Positions 1 to 12,566 of a stretch of DNA of 64,000 bases are shown here, piece by piece. Made by a program: the position numbers and the translations under genes. Within the stretch, counting starts at the first letter, position 1. The number at the start of each line of letters is the position of its first letter. Source of the stretch: Posidonia oceanica (Eukaryota; Streptophyta; Magnoliopsida; Alismatales; Posidoniaceae); NCBI GenBank assembly GCA_037176725.1, contig JAZBRS010000039.1, positions 29,796,001 through 29,860,000 of the forward strand, read 5' to 3'. The notes under the pieces were generated by a model. It did not search any database. It was given only the letters and a program-made list of their open reading frames with translations, and was not told the origin of the DNA.

Positions 1-82
1 ATTCTGTATAAGCAGTAGAGCAAGTTAGAAAGGGCCAATATGCATACGAGGCAAGAGATTAACAGGGAAAGAGCTGCCTTAC

Positions 83-304
83 CTCAAACCAGTCTTGGTC
101 GCAAATGTGCTCCTCACTAAGCAAGCGGCCTTCATGGTTTCCTGCTTCCTGTCCAAAGTTCGAAACAGGAATCAGGAATAGATGAAAGCAAAAACAGAAG
201 TACAAATCAAAGGCCAGTTTCGAGTCTACCTCTAAGGGAATGGCTGGACCTGGACTGGCGGAACCCTCCCGCGAGTCGTCCGAATCAGAAGCACCCCCGG
301 ACAC
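83..304 (-). pseudogene. Possible 5' exons of a PMD-type gene, cut by the window edge
   Basis: Read on the minus strand, an acidic Ser/Asp/Glu-rich exon ends at 230 with donor GAG|GTAGAC. A second 66-nt exon (148 to 83) starts after TTTGGACAG and ends at GAG|GTAAGG. The two exons join in phase 0 with no stop. Acidic low-complexity N-termini of this kind also occur in the PMD gene at 7,691-12,813, so this may be the start of another such gene continuing to the left of the window. No domain is visible, the first ATG is not clear, and splice-like junctions alone are weak evidence. It could equally be unexpressed repeat debris. Confidence 0.3.
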
Positions 305-330
305 CCAAGATCCTGAGGCTCGCTGTCCCC

Positions 331-2456
331 GGGACCTCGAGCTTGAGGCGCCGCTCGCACCCGCTTGTCTCGAACCAGACTACAAAGCAAAAATTAAGAA
401 GCTCAAAGCAAATCATTTTCTAAATGCAGGAGGAAAATACATAAGCAGCATTTGTTTCATGAAATAACGCCAACCACAAGCAGGGTCAGGCATGCCACAA
501 GAACATCACGGGTGCATGTAAATCAGGCAATTGGTGGTACAAGCATGTTTTATCAAGTATTTAAATAAATACTGGTATTTAAAATACAACCAAGATCAAA
601 CAAAGCATCACCAAGGCTAACAGAGTACAATGCATGGTAGACGAACATATATCCAGCATAATGTGTCAAGTCCAATCAAACCTAAACAGAGCGTCATTAG
701 GGTTGGCAGAAAAAGCAGAGCAGTTCGTGGCAGTCAAATATACAGGCAAACTCAGAATTTGAAATGCAAAGTCATTTGGCTTAGTTGGCATGCCACATTC
801 ATTGAGGAAAAAATCAGGGATCTAGCTGAAAAACCATATAGTAGGCACAGCATACAAATAAAAGTAGGAGGACTAAATACATAGTTAATTGGGTATAAGC
901 AAGCTTGTTCATGGCACATTCAAATCTGCATTTCAAACAAAATTATCATTGGCATTCAAACATGTCAGGGCCTAGCAAAATCCAGCATAGCAGATCAAAA
1001 TCAAGCTGAGCATCATTGAAAATACAGGCATGTTTGGCATTCTAAAAAAGAAGAACAAAGGCATAGCAAAATCAGCATTGGCATTCCGATGTATAAGGGC
1101 ATAGCATATGTCAAGCATGGCCAAAGAAAATCAAACAAAACTCATCCAGAATTTAGAAGCAAGACAGGCATTTTTTTTGGCATTCATATGGCAACTTGAT
1201 GAAAAAAAATGCAAGCAAGTAGGGGGCTATAGCCTGCCGGCCGGCACCCCTCCAAGCAGCCTCCCCACTGCCGGAATGACACCACTCCAGGCCGCCCGCA
1301 CAGCCGTGCCTTCCCGCTATCGGAATAGCCACCCACCGCTGCCGGGCCGCCCTAGCACAGCCGTGCAGCCGAGCTTGCAGCCACAGGGCCCCCATCGCAC
1401 AGCCGTGCCCTCATGGCCCAGACAGCCCGTCGCCGGCAACCCACGTTCGGTGGCACCCTAGAAAGGAGGGAGAGAGGTGAGATCGAAATGAAAGGGAAGC
1501 AAGGAAAAGGAGAATCCAGGGATACCATTTGTTTTCGTGTCATCGGAGAGCCACCTCCCGCCGCCGGAGCTCAGCCCTAGCCTCGATACCGCACCCTGCG
1601 CCCGTGAAGATCCTCCCCGGAATGGCCTGCAACTGCCGTGCCTCCAACACCACAGCCCTCGATCTCACCGGTGCCACCACTCCGCCGCCGCACATAGGAG
1701 GAGAAGAAGGAGATGGGTCGGCGGTTTGCAGTGGGATGTAGAGAAAGAAGGGAGAAAGAGGAGTCCAGGGCACGTTTTTTTTGGTTGAAAAAGGAAATGC
1801 AAATCACATAAATGAATAGTGCCATTTACTGCTAAAGTTGCAAATTAAAACTTGGGGCAAACGAAGAGATGCACTCTCAGGAACCCAAAAACGGTTGCAG
1901 GCAATTACCTAGGTGGGACCCACCAGGTTTTAAAATCATTGGCATTCCCGGCAAATTTCTTCAGGGGCCAAAGCGTAATTTACTTAGAAAATTTGCATTT
2001 TGCATCTTAATTTTGTAACAAGCCAGCAGAGGATCCTCTACTTGACAAAATTGTCATGAACTCCAGTACAGGTGGACATCACCAAGGAGACTCCCAGAAC
2101 AGTGGAATTTACCTCAAAACCCTATAGTTTTGCAAATTTGCAGATAGGTCCCTGACTTGTTGAAAACGGCAAAAAGCGATCACAACGCCGTGACAGAACC
2201 CTTGTTTCAATGTCCAGCAACACTTGTCGCATCACAGACACCCTAGGATAGGCAGCAGAGCAATGGCATTCGGCAAATTGCAAAAACAACCCTCAGTTTG
2301 CAAAAATTGCATATAGGCCCCGAGCTTCTGTGCAAGCACCAGGAATGGCCACAGCCCGAGGCAGAGCCCTCACAGCAGTGCATCAGCACTTGTTGCACCA
2401 TGAATGCCCAAGACAAACAGTAGAATGGCAGCATCGGTCAACCTGCAGGCCAATTA
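331..2456. other. Unrecognised repeat-like DNA
   Basis: I see no convincing gene. The first kilobase is A-rich. A GC-rich block (about 1,240-1,750) has short overlapping open frames on both strands with no domain. The rest repeats phrases such as 'tttgcaaaaattgcatatagg', which resemble the non-coding parts of plant LTRs. It is probably an LTR or leader of an element whose other parts lie outside the window. No ends, PBS or polypurine tract could be placed. Confidence 0.4.
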
Positions 2457-2766
2457 CATCAGTTTGCAAAAATTGCAGATAGGCCCCTGGCTCTCACAGG
2501 AATGGCAAATCGGCTCCGGTTTCCAACCGAGCCCCGGCAGGATCCTTTGTGGTCATAACGGAACCAGAACAGGACCTGGTCAGGTCACAACAGTCCGAGA
2601 TGGACAGAAGGCATCAGTTTGCAAAACTTGCAGATAGGCCACTGGCTTTCACAGGAATGGCAAATCGGCTCTAGTTTCCATCCAAGCCCCGGCAGGATCC
2701 TTTGTGGTCACAAGGGAATCGAGGTAGGACCTGGTCAGGTCACTACAGCCCACGACGGGCGTTGAG
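2457..2766. repeat. Two tandem copies of a 155-bp repeat
   Basis: The phrase CATCAGTTTGCAAAA starts at 2,457 and again at 2,612, a spacing of 155 bp. The two units stay alignable over most of their length, sharing for example GGCAGGATCCTTTGTGGTCA and GACCTGGTCAGGTCAC. A diverged relative of the first 50 bp occurs near 2,297. There is no coding potential. Confidence 0.75.
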
Positions 2767-3102
2767 CCTCGCAATTTGGACAAATTGCAAAGAGCCCCCA
2801 GTTTTATCGGGCAATCTAAACCTCTTCAGAGCCGATCGAAGCTACTATGCACCGTAGATCGAGAGACTTGCATAAAGGCCCCCACCAGAGCAGAAGCCGT
2901 AGTTCCGCCCCTCGGAGTGATACAAGTTGCCAACCCGACGCATCGGAGCACGCCCGCTTCCCGGTCTTCTTTCTCGGGCTGACACCCCCAACTGTCACGG
3001 GATCGTCTCTAGACATCTGCCAAGCCTCCAAGTATTGGTATTCCCGTCTTTTTTTTCGTAGTCGATAAGTCCGAAACTTATCACATTTCAGCCTCTCTTA
3101 CG

Positions 3103-3646
3103 CGTCTTCGTTCCAGACGGACGAAGCCCCGCCTGCTTGCTTCCTCAGTCGAGGACAAGTCTCTCTTGTGCGTCTTCGTTCCAGACGAACGAAGCCCCGC
3201 CTGCTTGCTTCCTCAGTCGAGGACAAGTCTCTCTTGCGCGTCTTCATTCCAGACGGACGAAGCCCCGCCTGCTTGCTTCCTCAGTCGAGGACAAGCCACT
3301 CTTGTGCGTCTTCATTCCAGACGGACGAAGCCCCGCCTGCTTGCTTCCTCAGTTGAGGACAAGCCTCTCTTGCACGTCTTCGTTCCAGACGGACGAAGCC
3401 CCGCCTGCTTGCTTCCTTAGTCGAGGACAAGCCTCTTTCGCGCGTCTTCATTCCAGACGGACGGAGCCCCGCCTACTTGCTTCCTTAGTCGAGGACAAGC
3501 CTCTTTCGCGCGTCTTCGTTCCGGACAGACGAAGCCCTGCCTGCTTGCTTCCTCAATCGAGGACAAGCCTCTCTTGCGCGTCTTCGTTCCAGACGGACGG
3601 AGCCCCGCCTGCTTGTTTCCCCAGTCGAGGACAAGCCTTTCTACTC
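3103..3646. repeat. 68-bp tandem array, eight copies
   Basis: The phrase CGTCTTCRTTCC starts at 3,103, 3,171, 3,239, 3,307, 3,375, 3,443, 3,511 and 3,579, an exact 68-bp period. Copies differ by a few substitutions and no length change. Because 68 is not a multiple of three and the unit lacks stops in each plus-strand frame, long overlapping plus-strand open frames arise. These are a by-product of the repeat, not a gene. The array is inserted among the element 4 hairpins and has no counterpart at the matching place in element 1. Confidence 0.95.
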
Positions 3647-3815
3647 GGGCTGGTAGCTCCAACTACTCGGTCGACAACCGTCAAAATGTCTACTCGGGCT
3701 GGCAACCCTAACTGCCCAGATGACATCTGTCAGAGTGTCTAGAGCTTCTCTGCTCGGGCTAACATCCCTAACTGTTCGGCCGACACCAGTCACCATGTTT
3801 GGAGTATTTTGCTGC

Positions 3816-3844
3816 CCCCTGGCATCGTTTCTCGATACCAGGGG
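3816..3844 (+). promoter_or_regulatory. Terminator-like hairpin, element 4 copy 1
   Basis: CCCCTGGCATCG, a 5-nt loop and CGATACCAGGGG form a 12-bp stem with one C-A mismatch, followed by CATC and six T residues. The same hairpin-CATC-T-run design recurs at 3,971, 30,142, 30,325, 48,285 and 48,613, always in the sense orientation of its element. The function is unknown. Confidence 0.6.
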
Positions 3845-3970
3845 CATCTTTTTTCCGCTGTCTTGAGGGATCTTTCCCTTCTTCAGGCTGGCAGCCTTTA
3901 ATCGCTCGATTGACGCCCGTCATAGCTATCCCGCATCTCTCCTTTTTTCGCCTAGGAACACCTTGGCTGC

Positions 3971-3999
3971 CCCCTGGCATCGTTACTCGATACCAGGGG
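3971..3999 (+). promoter_or_regulatory. Terminator-like hairpin, element 4 copy 2
   Basis: The stem is the same as in the copy at 3,816 with loop TTACT, followed by CATCC and four T residues. It lies 155 bp after the first copy. Confidence 0.6.
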
Positions 4000-4813
4000 C
4001 ATCCTTTTCGTTTGTCCTAGGCCGTCGTTCTTTTCCTTCGGGCCAATAACCCGAACTATCCGGTGATGAGTCCGTAAACTCATTGTGCATTGCATCATTT
4101 GCATACACTGCATCGCCCTCACTTAGAGCAATCCTCTGTGAATGGCACCCTGCGTTTGAGCCGTACACCGCTCAGCGCACAGCATCTGCATTGCCCTCGC
4201 TTAGAGCAACGCTCGGCAAGTGGCACCTCTGCGTTTGAGCCGTACACCGCTCAGCACGCGCCAACATACCATCAGCATCTCAAGACTAACACTAACTTTG
4301 CATCCTAACTTTTGCATCTTGCATTTGCATTTGCATTCGCATTGGCATTTGCATTTGCATTGTGGCAACGAGTCACGACCCTTCCGGTGCATCCGCCGGA
4401 TAGGTGACCTATGCCGACAGTAACATTTCTCCCACCGACTCCAAGTGGGGTGTCTATGTCAACCTTGAGCAATGGCCTTGGTCCCGCATCAGTGGCAGAA
4501 ACCGGCACTCTGACACTCATGTATAGCTCCCGTGTGAAGCTCTCGCTTGTTGTCCTGTGTCAGTAGCGAAAACTGACAGACTGACAGCCGCGCCCAGCTC
4601 CCGCATCGAGCTCCCGCGGTATGTCCTGTGTCAGTAGCAAAAATCAGGCGGACCAATCACCTTGGCCCACCTCCACCTCACTCGCCATTGGCTCCCACCA
4701 ATCTAGGCTCGTGCATCTGGACACCTGGACCATCCATCGATCTTCAGCAACCATCTCAGCCTTTCGTTTTGAATCTTGATCTGCACTAACGGCCAACATC
4801 GACTCCCGCAGCC

Positions 4814-4820
4814 TATAAAA
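4814..4820 (+). promoter_or_regulatory. TATA box of the element 4 LTR
   Basis: CCTATAAAACACC lies about 335 bp from the presumed left end of the LTR. This suits a short U3 and transcription starting about 30 bp downstream. Confidence 0.5.
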
Positions 4821-6786
4821 CACCGACCAGAGCTTCCCAGGGTCCGATTCAGCACTCCCATGCATCCCTGAGAGCACCACCTACACCCAGAGCGTCCTCT
4901 CCAAGCTTCCGAGCACCTCTCGACCTCTGAAACCTCTCAATTCCAATGTTCTGGAATTGAGGACTTATCTCCGATGAACTCACTCACCGTCGAGAACCCC
5001 ACCGGCATTCCAGCACCTCCAGAGCGACCACCTAAGCCCGTGAGGAAGAGCACCACCTTTCCAAGTGACTTCCCGAGCTCCGCCGCCTCCGTCCGCCTGC
5101 CTGTCTGCTGCAGCGACGTCACCGGAGAAGACAGCATCCGCGGTGCGTTTCAGGTAAGCACCCGGTCTTCTGGTAGCATAGAACTATCCTCTAGTGTAGT
5201 GCTTTCATTCCCCAAGAGTTTTCCATTTCAATTGTAGTCTGCATTATTGTTTCCTCTTCTCCTCCGCCGCCTCTCGTGCTAGGCAGATGGCTCGCGCCCG
5301 GCCTCGCGCCGACGCGCCCATAGCTGCCTCACCTCGCTGCGTAGAGCCTCCGGCTAGCTCCCCCGTGTCTGCCTCAAACCTCCTCATTGTGCCTCAGGCT
5401 GATAGCGCCCTCCAAGCCGCCTCTATGGCCAGAGGAGAAGTGCGGTCGCCGGCACAGTACTGCCAAGGTGGGGGCGACGATTCAGGTGGCGCCACCTCGC
5501 ATCCGCACCTCATGTGGATAGCTGGGTGTGCCACCTCGCCTCCCCAATTTATTTCGTCGCATTCCATTGAGCATCGGGCCCAAAATCAAGCGATGAAGAT
5601 CCTCTATCTGGCAAGCCGGTCCCGCGCCGAGGTCCCGCGTGGACCTCCTGTGTGTTAGACTGTGACACCAGGCCGAGCTTCCAGCCTCTTTTCGACCCTT
5701 GTTAGAATCTGTTTCCTTCATATTTTTACATAATATTGTTGTCTAGCATCTTCTCTTCAGTACCCATCTACTTTCTTTAATTTCCATTGCCTGTGGGTCC
5801 CAAAATCTGGCGATGAAGGTTCTCTTGCTGAACCGACTGGTCCTGCGTCGAGGTCCCACGTGGACCTCCCGTGTGTTTGACTGAGATATCAGACAGAGTT
5901 CCCAGCCATCATTCCGACCCTCGTTTATGCCTATTTCTTAGATGTTATTGCATAATATTGTTCCGGGATACTTCCTCCCCGTCATCCAACCAATCTCATA
6001 CCAAATTGGATTGAGGAGGGCATCCCATTTGGCTATGACTTACCACTGGAAGTGCAAACTGTCCCCGCGTGGAGGTCCCGCGTGAGACCCTCGCGTATGT
6101 AACAGTGGCTTCTACAGATGTGGATAGAGCCCTTTTTTCCATTGTTTTGGTTATCCCTCATGCACGTTTACATTCAAGTACCCTTATTTACTTCTCTGTT
6201 TCCTTTTGAGCATTGTTTACTTAAGTCTTACTTGCTTTACTTATGCTCTTTATTTTGTACATTACCTTCCCACTTTACATTGTTTATCTCCTGATTGCTT
6301 GCAGCATGTGTGATGTTTAATTACATTCTATCTTCTCATGTATGTTTGCTTCTTAGCCTTATATAGCTATTTGCCTTGGTCTTCCCTTAATTCATGAGCA
6401 TGTTTACTTAAGTTTCTTTCCATTCGCGTTCTTAAAATACCATGGCATGTTTTCTTTAGCTAGAACAAATTAATTGGCCTTCAGCCTACATCGAGCCACA
6501 CTATGAGCGGAATGATGTTAGAAAAAGCCGTTCCTCGAGCATGTCGGGGGTGCCTAACACCTTCCCCACGCATACTAGGAGTCCTTACCCATCTCTGGAC
6601 CGCAATGACTCAGTGTCGCATTCATTTTGCATGGATCCACTTTGTTTTCTTTCGCTTTCTTTGTTTACTCCGGTTTTCCTCGTCTTCCAGCTTTTCCCAA
6701 TTAGACTAGGTGGCGACTCCCCTTTTTTGTTGTTTATCTTATTCGTCGATTTCGATGTTTATTGGTAATTTTACACTCTTTATCGG

Positions 6787-7110
6787 GTCGAATCTTTCTC
6801 GGACATGCCATTTATTGAGACCCTCTTTCTCTTCGACCGAGCGTCTGTGAGCTTTGGCAGCGGCTCCCGTATCGTATGCGAGAGACGGTCGCATTAGAAT
6901 GACCACTCCGTTAAGGAATTTAGACTTGATCCTTTTTTCCTTTTTCTTTTTATTCTTTTATCGTCACTTATCATTTTATTGGTGTTTTCTTCCTTGAGTC
7001 GAACTTTCCTCGGATACACCATTAGCTGTGGCCCTCATTCGCTATGGCCAGGCGTCTACGAGCTTTGGCAACGGCCCCCGAGTCGTACGTCGAAAGAGAC
7101 GGTCACACCT
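6787..7110. repeat. Diverged 211-bp tandem duplication
   Basis: GTCGAATCTTTCTCGGACA at 6,787 and GTCGAACTTTCCTCGGATA at 6,998 start two copies. Each copy ends near a phrase like 'gagacggtcrca'. The copies have drifted and the end of the second is only approximate. Confidence 0.6.
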
Positions 7111-7690
7111 AAAAAAAGACAAAAAAACCAAAAAACCAAGACATACAACCTACCTACAAGTGAGAACTTAGTAAGTAGGAAAACTGGAATTAATATGGCC
7201 GATGAAGCAACCATCAATTCACCACGATTCAGAGTTAGCGTCCTACTCAAGCGTGTCTCACGGCTTGGGTGCATTCTCTCAGCAAAGACATTACTCACGT
7301 AATGATCTTTAGAGTATGCACGGATGACTCACAATCAGCGTTTACTGGGCTCTGATTTCCATCACTTTAGCTGAGGCCGGAAATTAATTCCCTCCACCCA
7401 TTTTAAGATAAGCATGCTTTCTTTGCATTAACATCTGTTATGTCTTCTTGTTAGTTAATTAACTTAGCCCAAACCTCTTTCATTTAACCTATCTTCTCTT
7501 TGATTAATTAATCAACTTAACCAAATCTTTCGCCAAGGAAGGTATGCTTCGTGATTACTAACAAGAAAAGTAAGCATGTGCAGGTAAACAAAGTAGAAAA
7601 CATTTCATATGAATATTCACATCTTTACAAGAACAGACTCTAACAAAAGAAAAGTACAGACTCTGACAGAAACAAAAGAAAGGTACAAGC
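7111..7690. other. Unassigned AT-rich spacer
   Basis: I see no open frame with a domain, no repeat array and no clear element end. It separates the element 4 LTR from the 3' end of the eroded PMD gene. Confidence 0.5.
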
Positions 7691-10576
7691 TCAGTGGCCC
7701 GACTCGCCACTACCCTCCCGACCGCTGCCCTGAGGCCTCAGTGCGAGCTGAGCAATTGAAGAAGCGGCCTGACTCCGAGACCGACTCCTCTCTTGGGACC
7801 CCCGAAGTGCAGAACGAAGCATCTCGAAGTGGGGCGTAGACCGCACTCTCTCAACCTCCTTTGCTGTCAGAGCCCTAGAGTGTCCTGAGACGAATGCAAA
7901 AGCAGCAAAAACAAGGGCAGTGTCAAAAAGAAGGGTACCTAGAAGAGCCACCGCCGTTGATGCCTCAGCCTGTGACATCTGCACCTCCAAGTCTTGTATC
8001 AGCCAGCTGCGGTGAGCGCTCAGCTGTAATGAAAGAGAAGACTATATCAGAAAACAGCTCATAAATAAAGAGAACTAGCAGGTAGCAAGTACAAACAGAG
8101 AAGTAATAAAAGAAAGAGGGTACTCGTCTTAGAGAGTCCGCCTCAAGACGCGCCCTAGCCGCCTACCTCTCAAACGCAGTTGCTCGGGTCTCCAACTCCC
8201 TATACCGAGTCTCTGACTCTTGGATGCAGCTGTCACACTCCCACTCCACCTGACTGAGACGTCCCTTTAGCTCCTCAGCACGCCCCAAGGCATCGTCTAG
8301 CTGGCTCTGAGTGGGACCGGTGGCTGGAGGTGTGTGGATTAGATCCATCATTGCCTGAATCTGCACGATGAAATTGTATGAGTTAGAGGACAGGTATTTA
8401 CAAGTACTTAAAGCAAGAAAAGTGCGGTAGTACCTCTGAATCACGAGCCCGGAGCTCCTCAGCAAGTATGCCCTCAGCACGGGAAGTAGCTGGACCTGTG
8501 GTGGCAGTAGGGGCAGGCTCTACACTTGTCGAGGCACCCTCGGCCTATATCAAAGCAAAGACAGCAGTTAAACAAGTAGAAACAGGCACAAACAATTGAA
8601 AAGAGGAAACGAGACTCACTCATGCTCGAAGCTCGTCCATCTAGGACAAGAGCTCGTCCCTCTCCCGCACTAACTCCGCGACTCTCAAGGAGTGCTGCTG
8701 CTGCTGAGTCCTGAACGCCTCAGTCATCTCCTCTGAAGTGGCCATCTGTGCAAACAAGGGAGATGCGTAAACAAATGAACTTGTAAAGGAGCAGTAAAAT
8801 AGAAGTACATCAAAGGGAGTTGCTTACCAGCTCATCAATGCAGCTGTTGGTAGTCGCCAACTCCCGTTGAAGGTCACTAGCACTCGCACCAGGACCAACG
8901 CCCATCGGTACGTTGGAGCGACCATAAAAGATAGCACAGTGGAAGACGATCAGATGACCAAACTTAGAGTCAAGCCAGGTCCTCCACGCCACCTCCGTCT
9001 CTGCCGAACCATCAGAAAAGGGCACTGTGCCACCCGAGCGCCAGTTCTCGAGCTGCTCTGCAAACCGCTGAGGAGCATCAGTCTGACCTCCCCTAGTAGA
9101 TCCCAGAGAGCAATCCGCAGGACCAGACACTGGGACAACCTGTCAAAGGCCAAACTATCGCAGGACACGGCCCACCTGGCTATAGTAGCACCGGAAGAGG
9201 CTAAAGAGCCAGCACTCCCGAAAAAACAAGTGGGAACGCCACGGGCTCCTCAGCAGCATGCTCATCCTCAGAGTAGGGTCTCCAGACAACCTGCAAGCAC
9301 AAATCAGTCAGAAACCAACAAACTGTGTAGGGAAAGAAGGGTCTAAACACTGAAACTTACCCAATCCTCTAGGAAGATCTCTAACAGGAAGCGGCTTAGA
9401 TGTCTCACAGGGCGAAGCCACTCCGGAGCCAACTGCATGTCACTCCATCATCGAGCCCGAGGAAACTCGACGGGGCCATCTCTTGGGAATTCGGGTCGAA
9501 GGTACACGAAGTGCTCAAAAATCCAGGTTTGTCACACAAAGAAATAGTTCCAAGTCAGAAGTAGGCAACTAAACAGAAGGTAGGCAAATAAATAAAGCAC
9601 AAACCTAAAAAAGGGGCAAATAGCTCGAGAGAGAGTGGGTCTGGCCCATAGTAAAAGCCTCTATCCAGGAGATCAAGTAGACCAACACGGCTGAACCCCA
9701 GGAATATGTACTGATCCTCTCCACATCCAGAAGGAGAGGGGCAAAACTGGCATGAAGCATCTGTGAAGACGTGCCGAAGAAGAGTCTATGAAACAGAATA
9801 GACAAGAAGACCTAAAGCTGCTGGTCCGCAATGTTCGGAGTCATCCCGTCAGCAAGAAGAAGATCATCTAGTCGGTCCTTCAGCCACTTGACGTTGACAT
9901 GCGTGTGGTAGCGACTAGAAGGGGGAGGTCGCACACCATAACAGGCCTCCAGCTCATCACCATAGTCAGGCTACAAAACCGCCACAACAGGCTCTCCGTC
10001 AACCCTCAGGCCCACCAGCCGAACTACGTCCTCCAAGGTGATCATCATCTCACCCACGCGAAAGATGAAGCTGCCAGAACTGCTGTTGAACCTCTCTGCA
10101 AAAGCGACCAAGAGTCCAAGGTGGATCTCAAAGGGCATGATCTCCAAAAAATGGCCGAAACCCATCCTCGCAAGTCTCACCCGTTGGAACTCTGGGAGAT
10201 TGATGTACGTCTCATGTAAGTCCTCCCAGCTGGAGCACGCCCGGCTCAGCAACGGCATCTGACATAAAAGAAAACATTAAAAAAACATTAATAACTTAAT
10301 AAAAATCAAGCAAAGTAACTTAATAAAAGCCAAAAACACATGAAATAACCTCACCTGGCCAAGCTCTGCGAGCTCTGCTGCTGTACGGGCTCTCCTAGGA
10401 GGTGAAGGACCGCACCTGAACCAGGGTCACCACCGTCACCGCCACCAACCTCAGGCTGGACAGGAGACGGCGCATGTGGATGCCTCGTCCGAAGCTTGTG
10501 AGGACGAGAGGAGCTCGCCTCCGCAATAGAAGGACCGGCCTCGTCCCTCCCCGTCTCAGCCTCCTCGTCAGAAACC

Positions 10577-12487
10577 CTGAAATAGTGCCACGAGCAGAGC
10601 ATAGTCAGTTAAAGTCATTAATAATCTCCTTAAACATTTTCTTGAACATCAACTAATCTCCCTAAACATTAAACATTTCAAAACACTAATCTAACTAATC
10701 AATAATCATCCTCTTGATCATCAATCATCCTAAACATTAACCGATTAAAACTCAAAACTCATCACTTTAACTAACCAATTAAAACTTAAATTAACCAATT
10801 AAAATTTTAATCATCTACCTCCCTGCCTAATTAAGGTGAACAATTGCATTAATCACCTCCCTCTTTAGTTGTCTAACTCTTTAGAAAATTGCCTCTCTCG
10901 TTAATTAATCTAACTCCTTAAAATTATCTTAATGTTTAATTAATAGGACACATCAACCATTAAAAGTTACCTTAATTAATTAAGCAAGACACATCAACCA
11001 TTAAAAGTTAGCTCTTTAATTAATTAACGAGGCATGTAAACCATTTAAGACATAAGTCTATCTTTAATTCAACCCTTAAAAATTAATCCCTAAAATCCAT
11101 CCTTAGAATTAATCTTTAAAGTTAATCCTTAAAATTAATCTTTAAAGTTAGTTCATCTTTAAAAATTAACCCTTCAAATTAATGTTCAAGTTAATCTCTT
11201 TGAAACTAACCCTTAAATCAATCCTTAAATCAATCCTTAAAAATTCAATCCTTAAAATCTTTAAAGCTAAAAAAATTCAATCTTTGAAGTTAATCCCTTT
11301 AAAGTTAATCCTTAAATCCTTAAAATTAAAACTCTTAACATCTATCTCTTAAAAATTCAACTAAAAATTCAACTTAAAAATTCAACTTTAAATTCAACTT
11401 TAATATCCTAACTTTAAAATTCAACCTCTAAAAATTAAAGATCCAACTCTAATCCAACTTAAACCTTTTACTTATCCAATTAGGTAACAAAAAAATCGTT
11501 AATTCCTTTGTTCTGAATTAACAATCCAATTAAAGCTTAACAAGGGAATCCTTTTACATGTTTAAATCCCAAAGTCAATTCCTCTACATTTAAAAATTCC
11601 AAAAATTAATCTAAATTCCATTTAAATCTCTTAAATTTCTAGAAAAAATTCGCCATAACCTCTCCTATAATTTCAACTAAAAATTTTTCATTTTCTTGCA
11701 AATCAACAACATGCATAAAAAAGGACTAAATAAACATTCAAATCTCCATAAAAATGGTTTTCATTCACATTTCACATTCACATCAAAAATTCCATTCACA
11801 TTTCACATAAAAATTTCCATTTCCCTTTCACATTCACATCAAAAAATTCCATTCACATTTCACATTCACATCAAAATTTCCATTTCCCTTTCACATTCAC
11901 ATCAGAAATTTAACATTTAAAACATAACTTTAAATAACTAAATCCAATAACTGAATTTAAATCAATTTTCCATGAACTTAAACCAAATTGAGTTTAAATC
12001 TAAATTTCCACAACTAAATTGAATTTAAATATAAACTTCCACAACTAAACCAAATTTAAATCTAAATTTCCACAATTAAAACTTAAAAATTCAGATTTTC
12101 CATAAATTCAACTAAAAATAGAATTTTTAATTAAACTAAAAACAGAATTTTTTTTAAAAAAACTGAATTTTTAATTAAACTAAAAACTGAATTTTTAATT
12201 AAACTAAAAACTGAATTAATTAAACTAAAAACTGAATTCATTAAACTAAACTAAAACTGAAATTAAAATTTCTACAATAAACCTAAATTAAAATTAAAAA
12301 TTTCCATATGCATTTAAAAACTAAATTCCCATATGCATTTAAACATCAAAATTTCCATAATAACTAAAATCAACATCAAATTTCCATTAAATTTCCTCAA
12401 TTTTTCCATGATAATTCCAAAACCTAAAACTACTTCATCCCAAAATTAACAACCCAAATAAAAAAAGAGGGGGAAGGAAAGGCCTAC
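10577..12487 (-). other. AT-rich 1.9-kb putative intron 1 of the eroded PMD gene
   Basis: It runs between donor ACAGAG|GTAGGC and acceptor ATTTCAG|GGTTTC, which would join exons 1 and 2 in frame. It is very AT-rich, with degenerate short repeats: 'aattaatccttaaa' at 10,900-11,400, a TTTCACATTCACATC minisatellite at 11,755-11,905, and 'aattaaactaaaaactgaa' at 12,120-12,250. No gene is seen inside. Confidence 0.5.
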
Positions 12488-12566
12488 CTCTGTCGCCGAC
12501 GAGACCGATCGCCTGCACCACTGTCACCACCGTCGGCGCCACCGCCCGCACTACCACCTTCGATGC

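Larger units (their letters stand above)
2960..4476 (+). mobile_element. 3' non-coding region of a plus-oriented Tat element ('element 4')
   Basis: This stretch is related to the reverse complement of 28,440-30,130 inside element 1: the same hairpin phrases, and near 4,360-4,475 the same block that lies next to the polypurine tract there. It therefore represents the region between pol and the 3' LTR of a Tat element running left to right. It contains mini-hairpins with loops such as ACCCTAAC at 2,981-2,996, 3,653-3,666, 3,701-3,716 and 3,761-3,776, whose stems differ but pair. It also holds the 68-bp array and two large hairpins. No gag or pol is visible to the left. Confidence 0.65.
4480..7110 (+). 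mobile_element. LTR of Tat element 4 (ends approximate)
   Basis: It follows the 3' non-coding block of element 4, so it should be its 3' LTR. The stretch at 6,535-6,625 (GGGGGTGCCTAACACCTTCC and neighbours) is shared with the three other Tat LTRs here (for example reverse complement of 23,080-23,140 and 40,230-40,270), as is GTGGCGACTCC at 6,711. A TATA box lies about 335 bp inside the left end. Neither terminal TG...CA nor a target duplication could be fixed, because the expected polypurine tract has diverged at about 4,476. I see no gene in it. Confidence 0.55.

Noticed and set aside
3137..3742. 201-codon open frame on the plus strand
   Set aside because: It is produced by the 68-bp array, which is open in all three plus-strand frames. 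It has no domain and no unique sequence of note.
4064..4075. TGATGAGTCCGT, like part of a hammerhead ribozyme core
   Set aside because: The obligatory GAAA and a stem III with cleavage site are not found. The phrase is one of the regular hairpin units in another guise.
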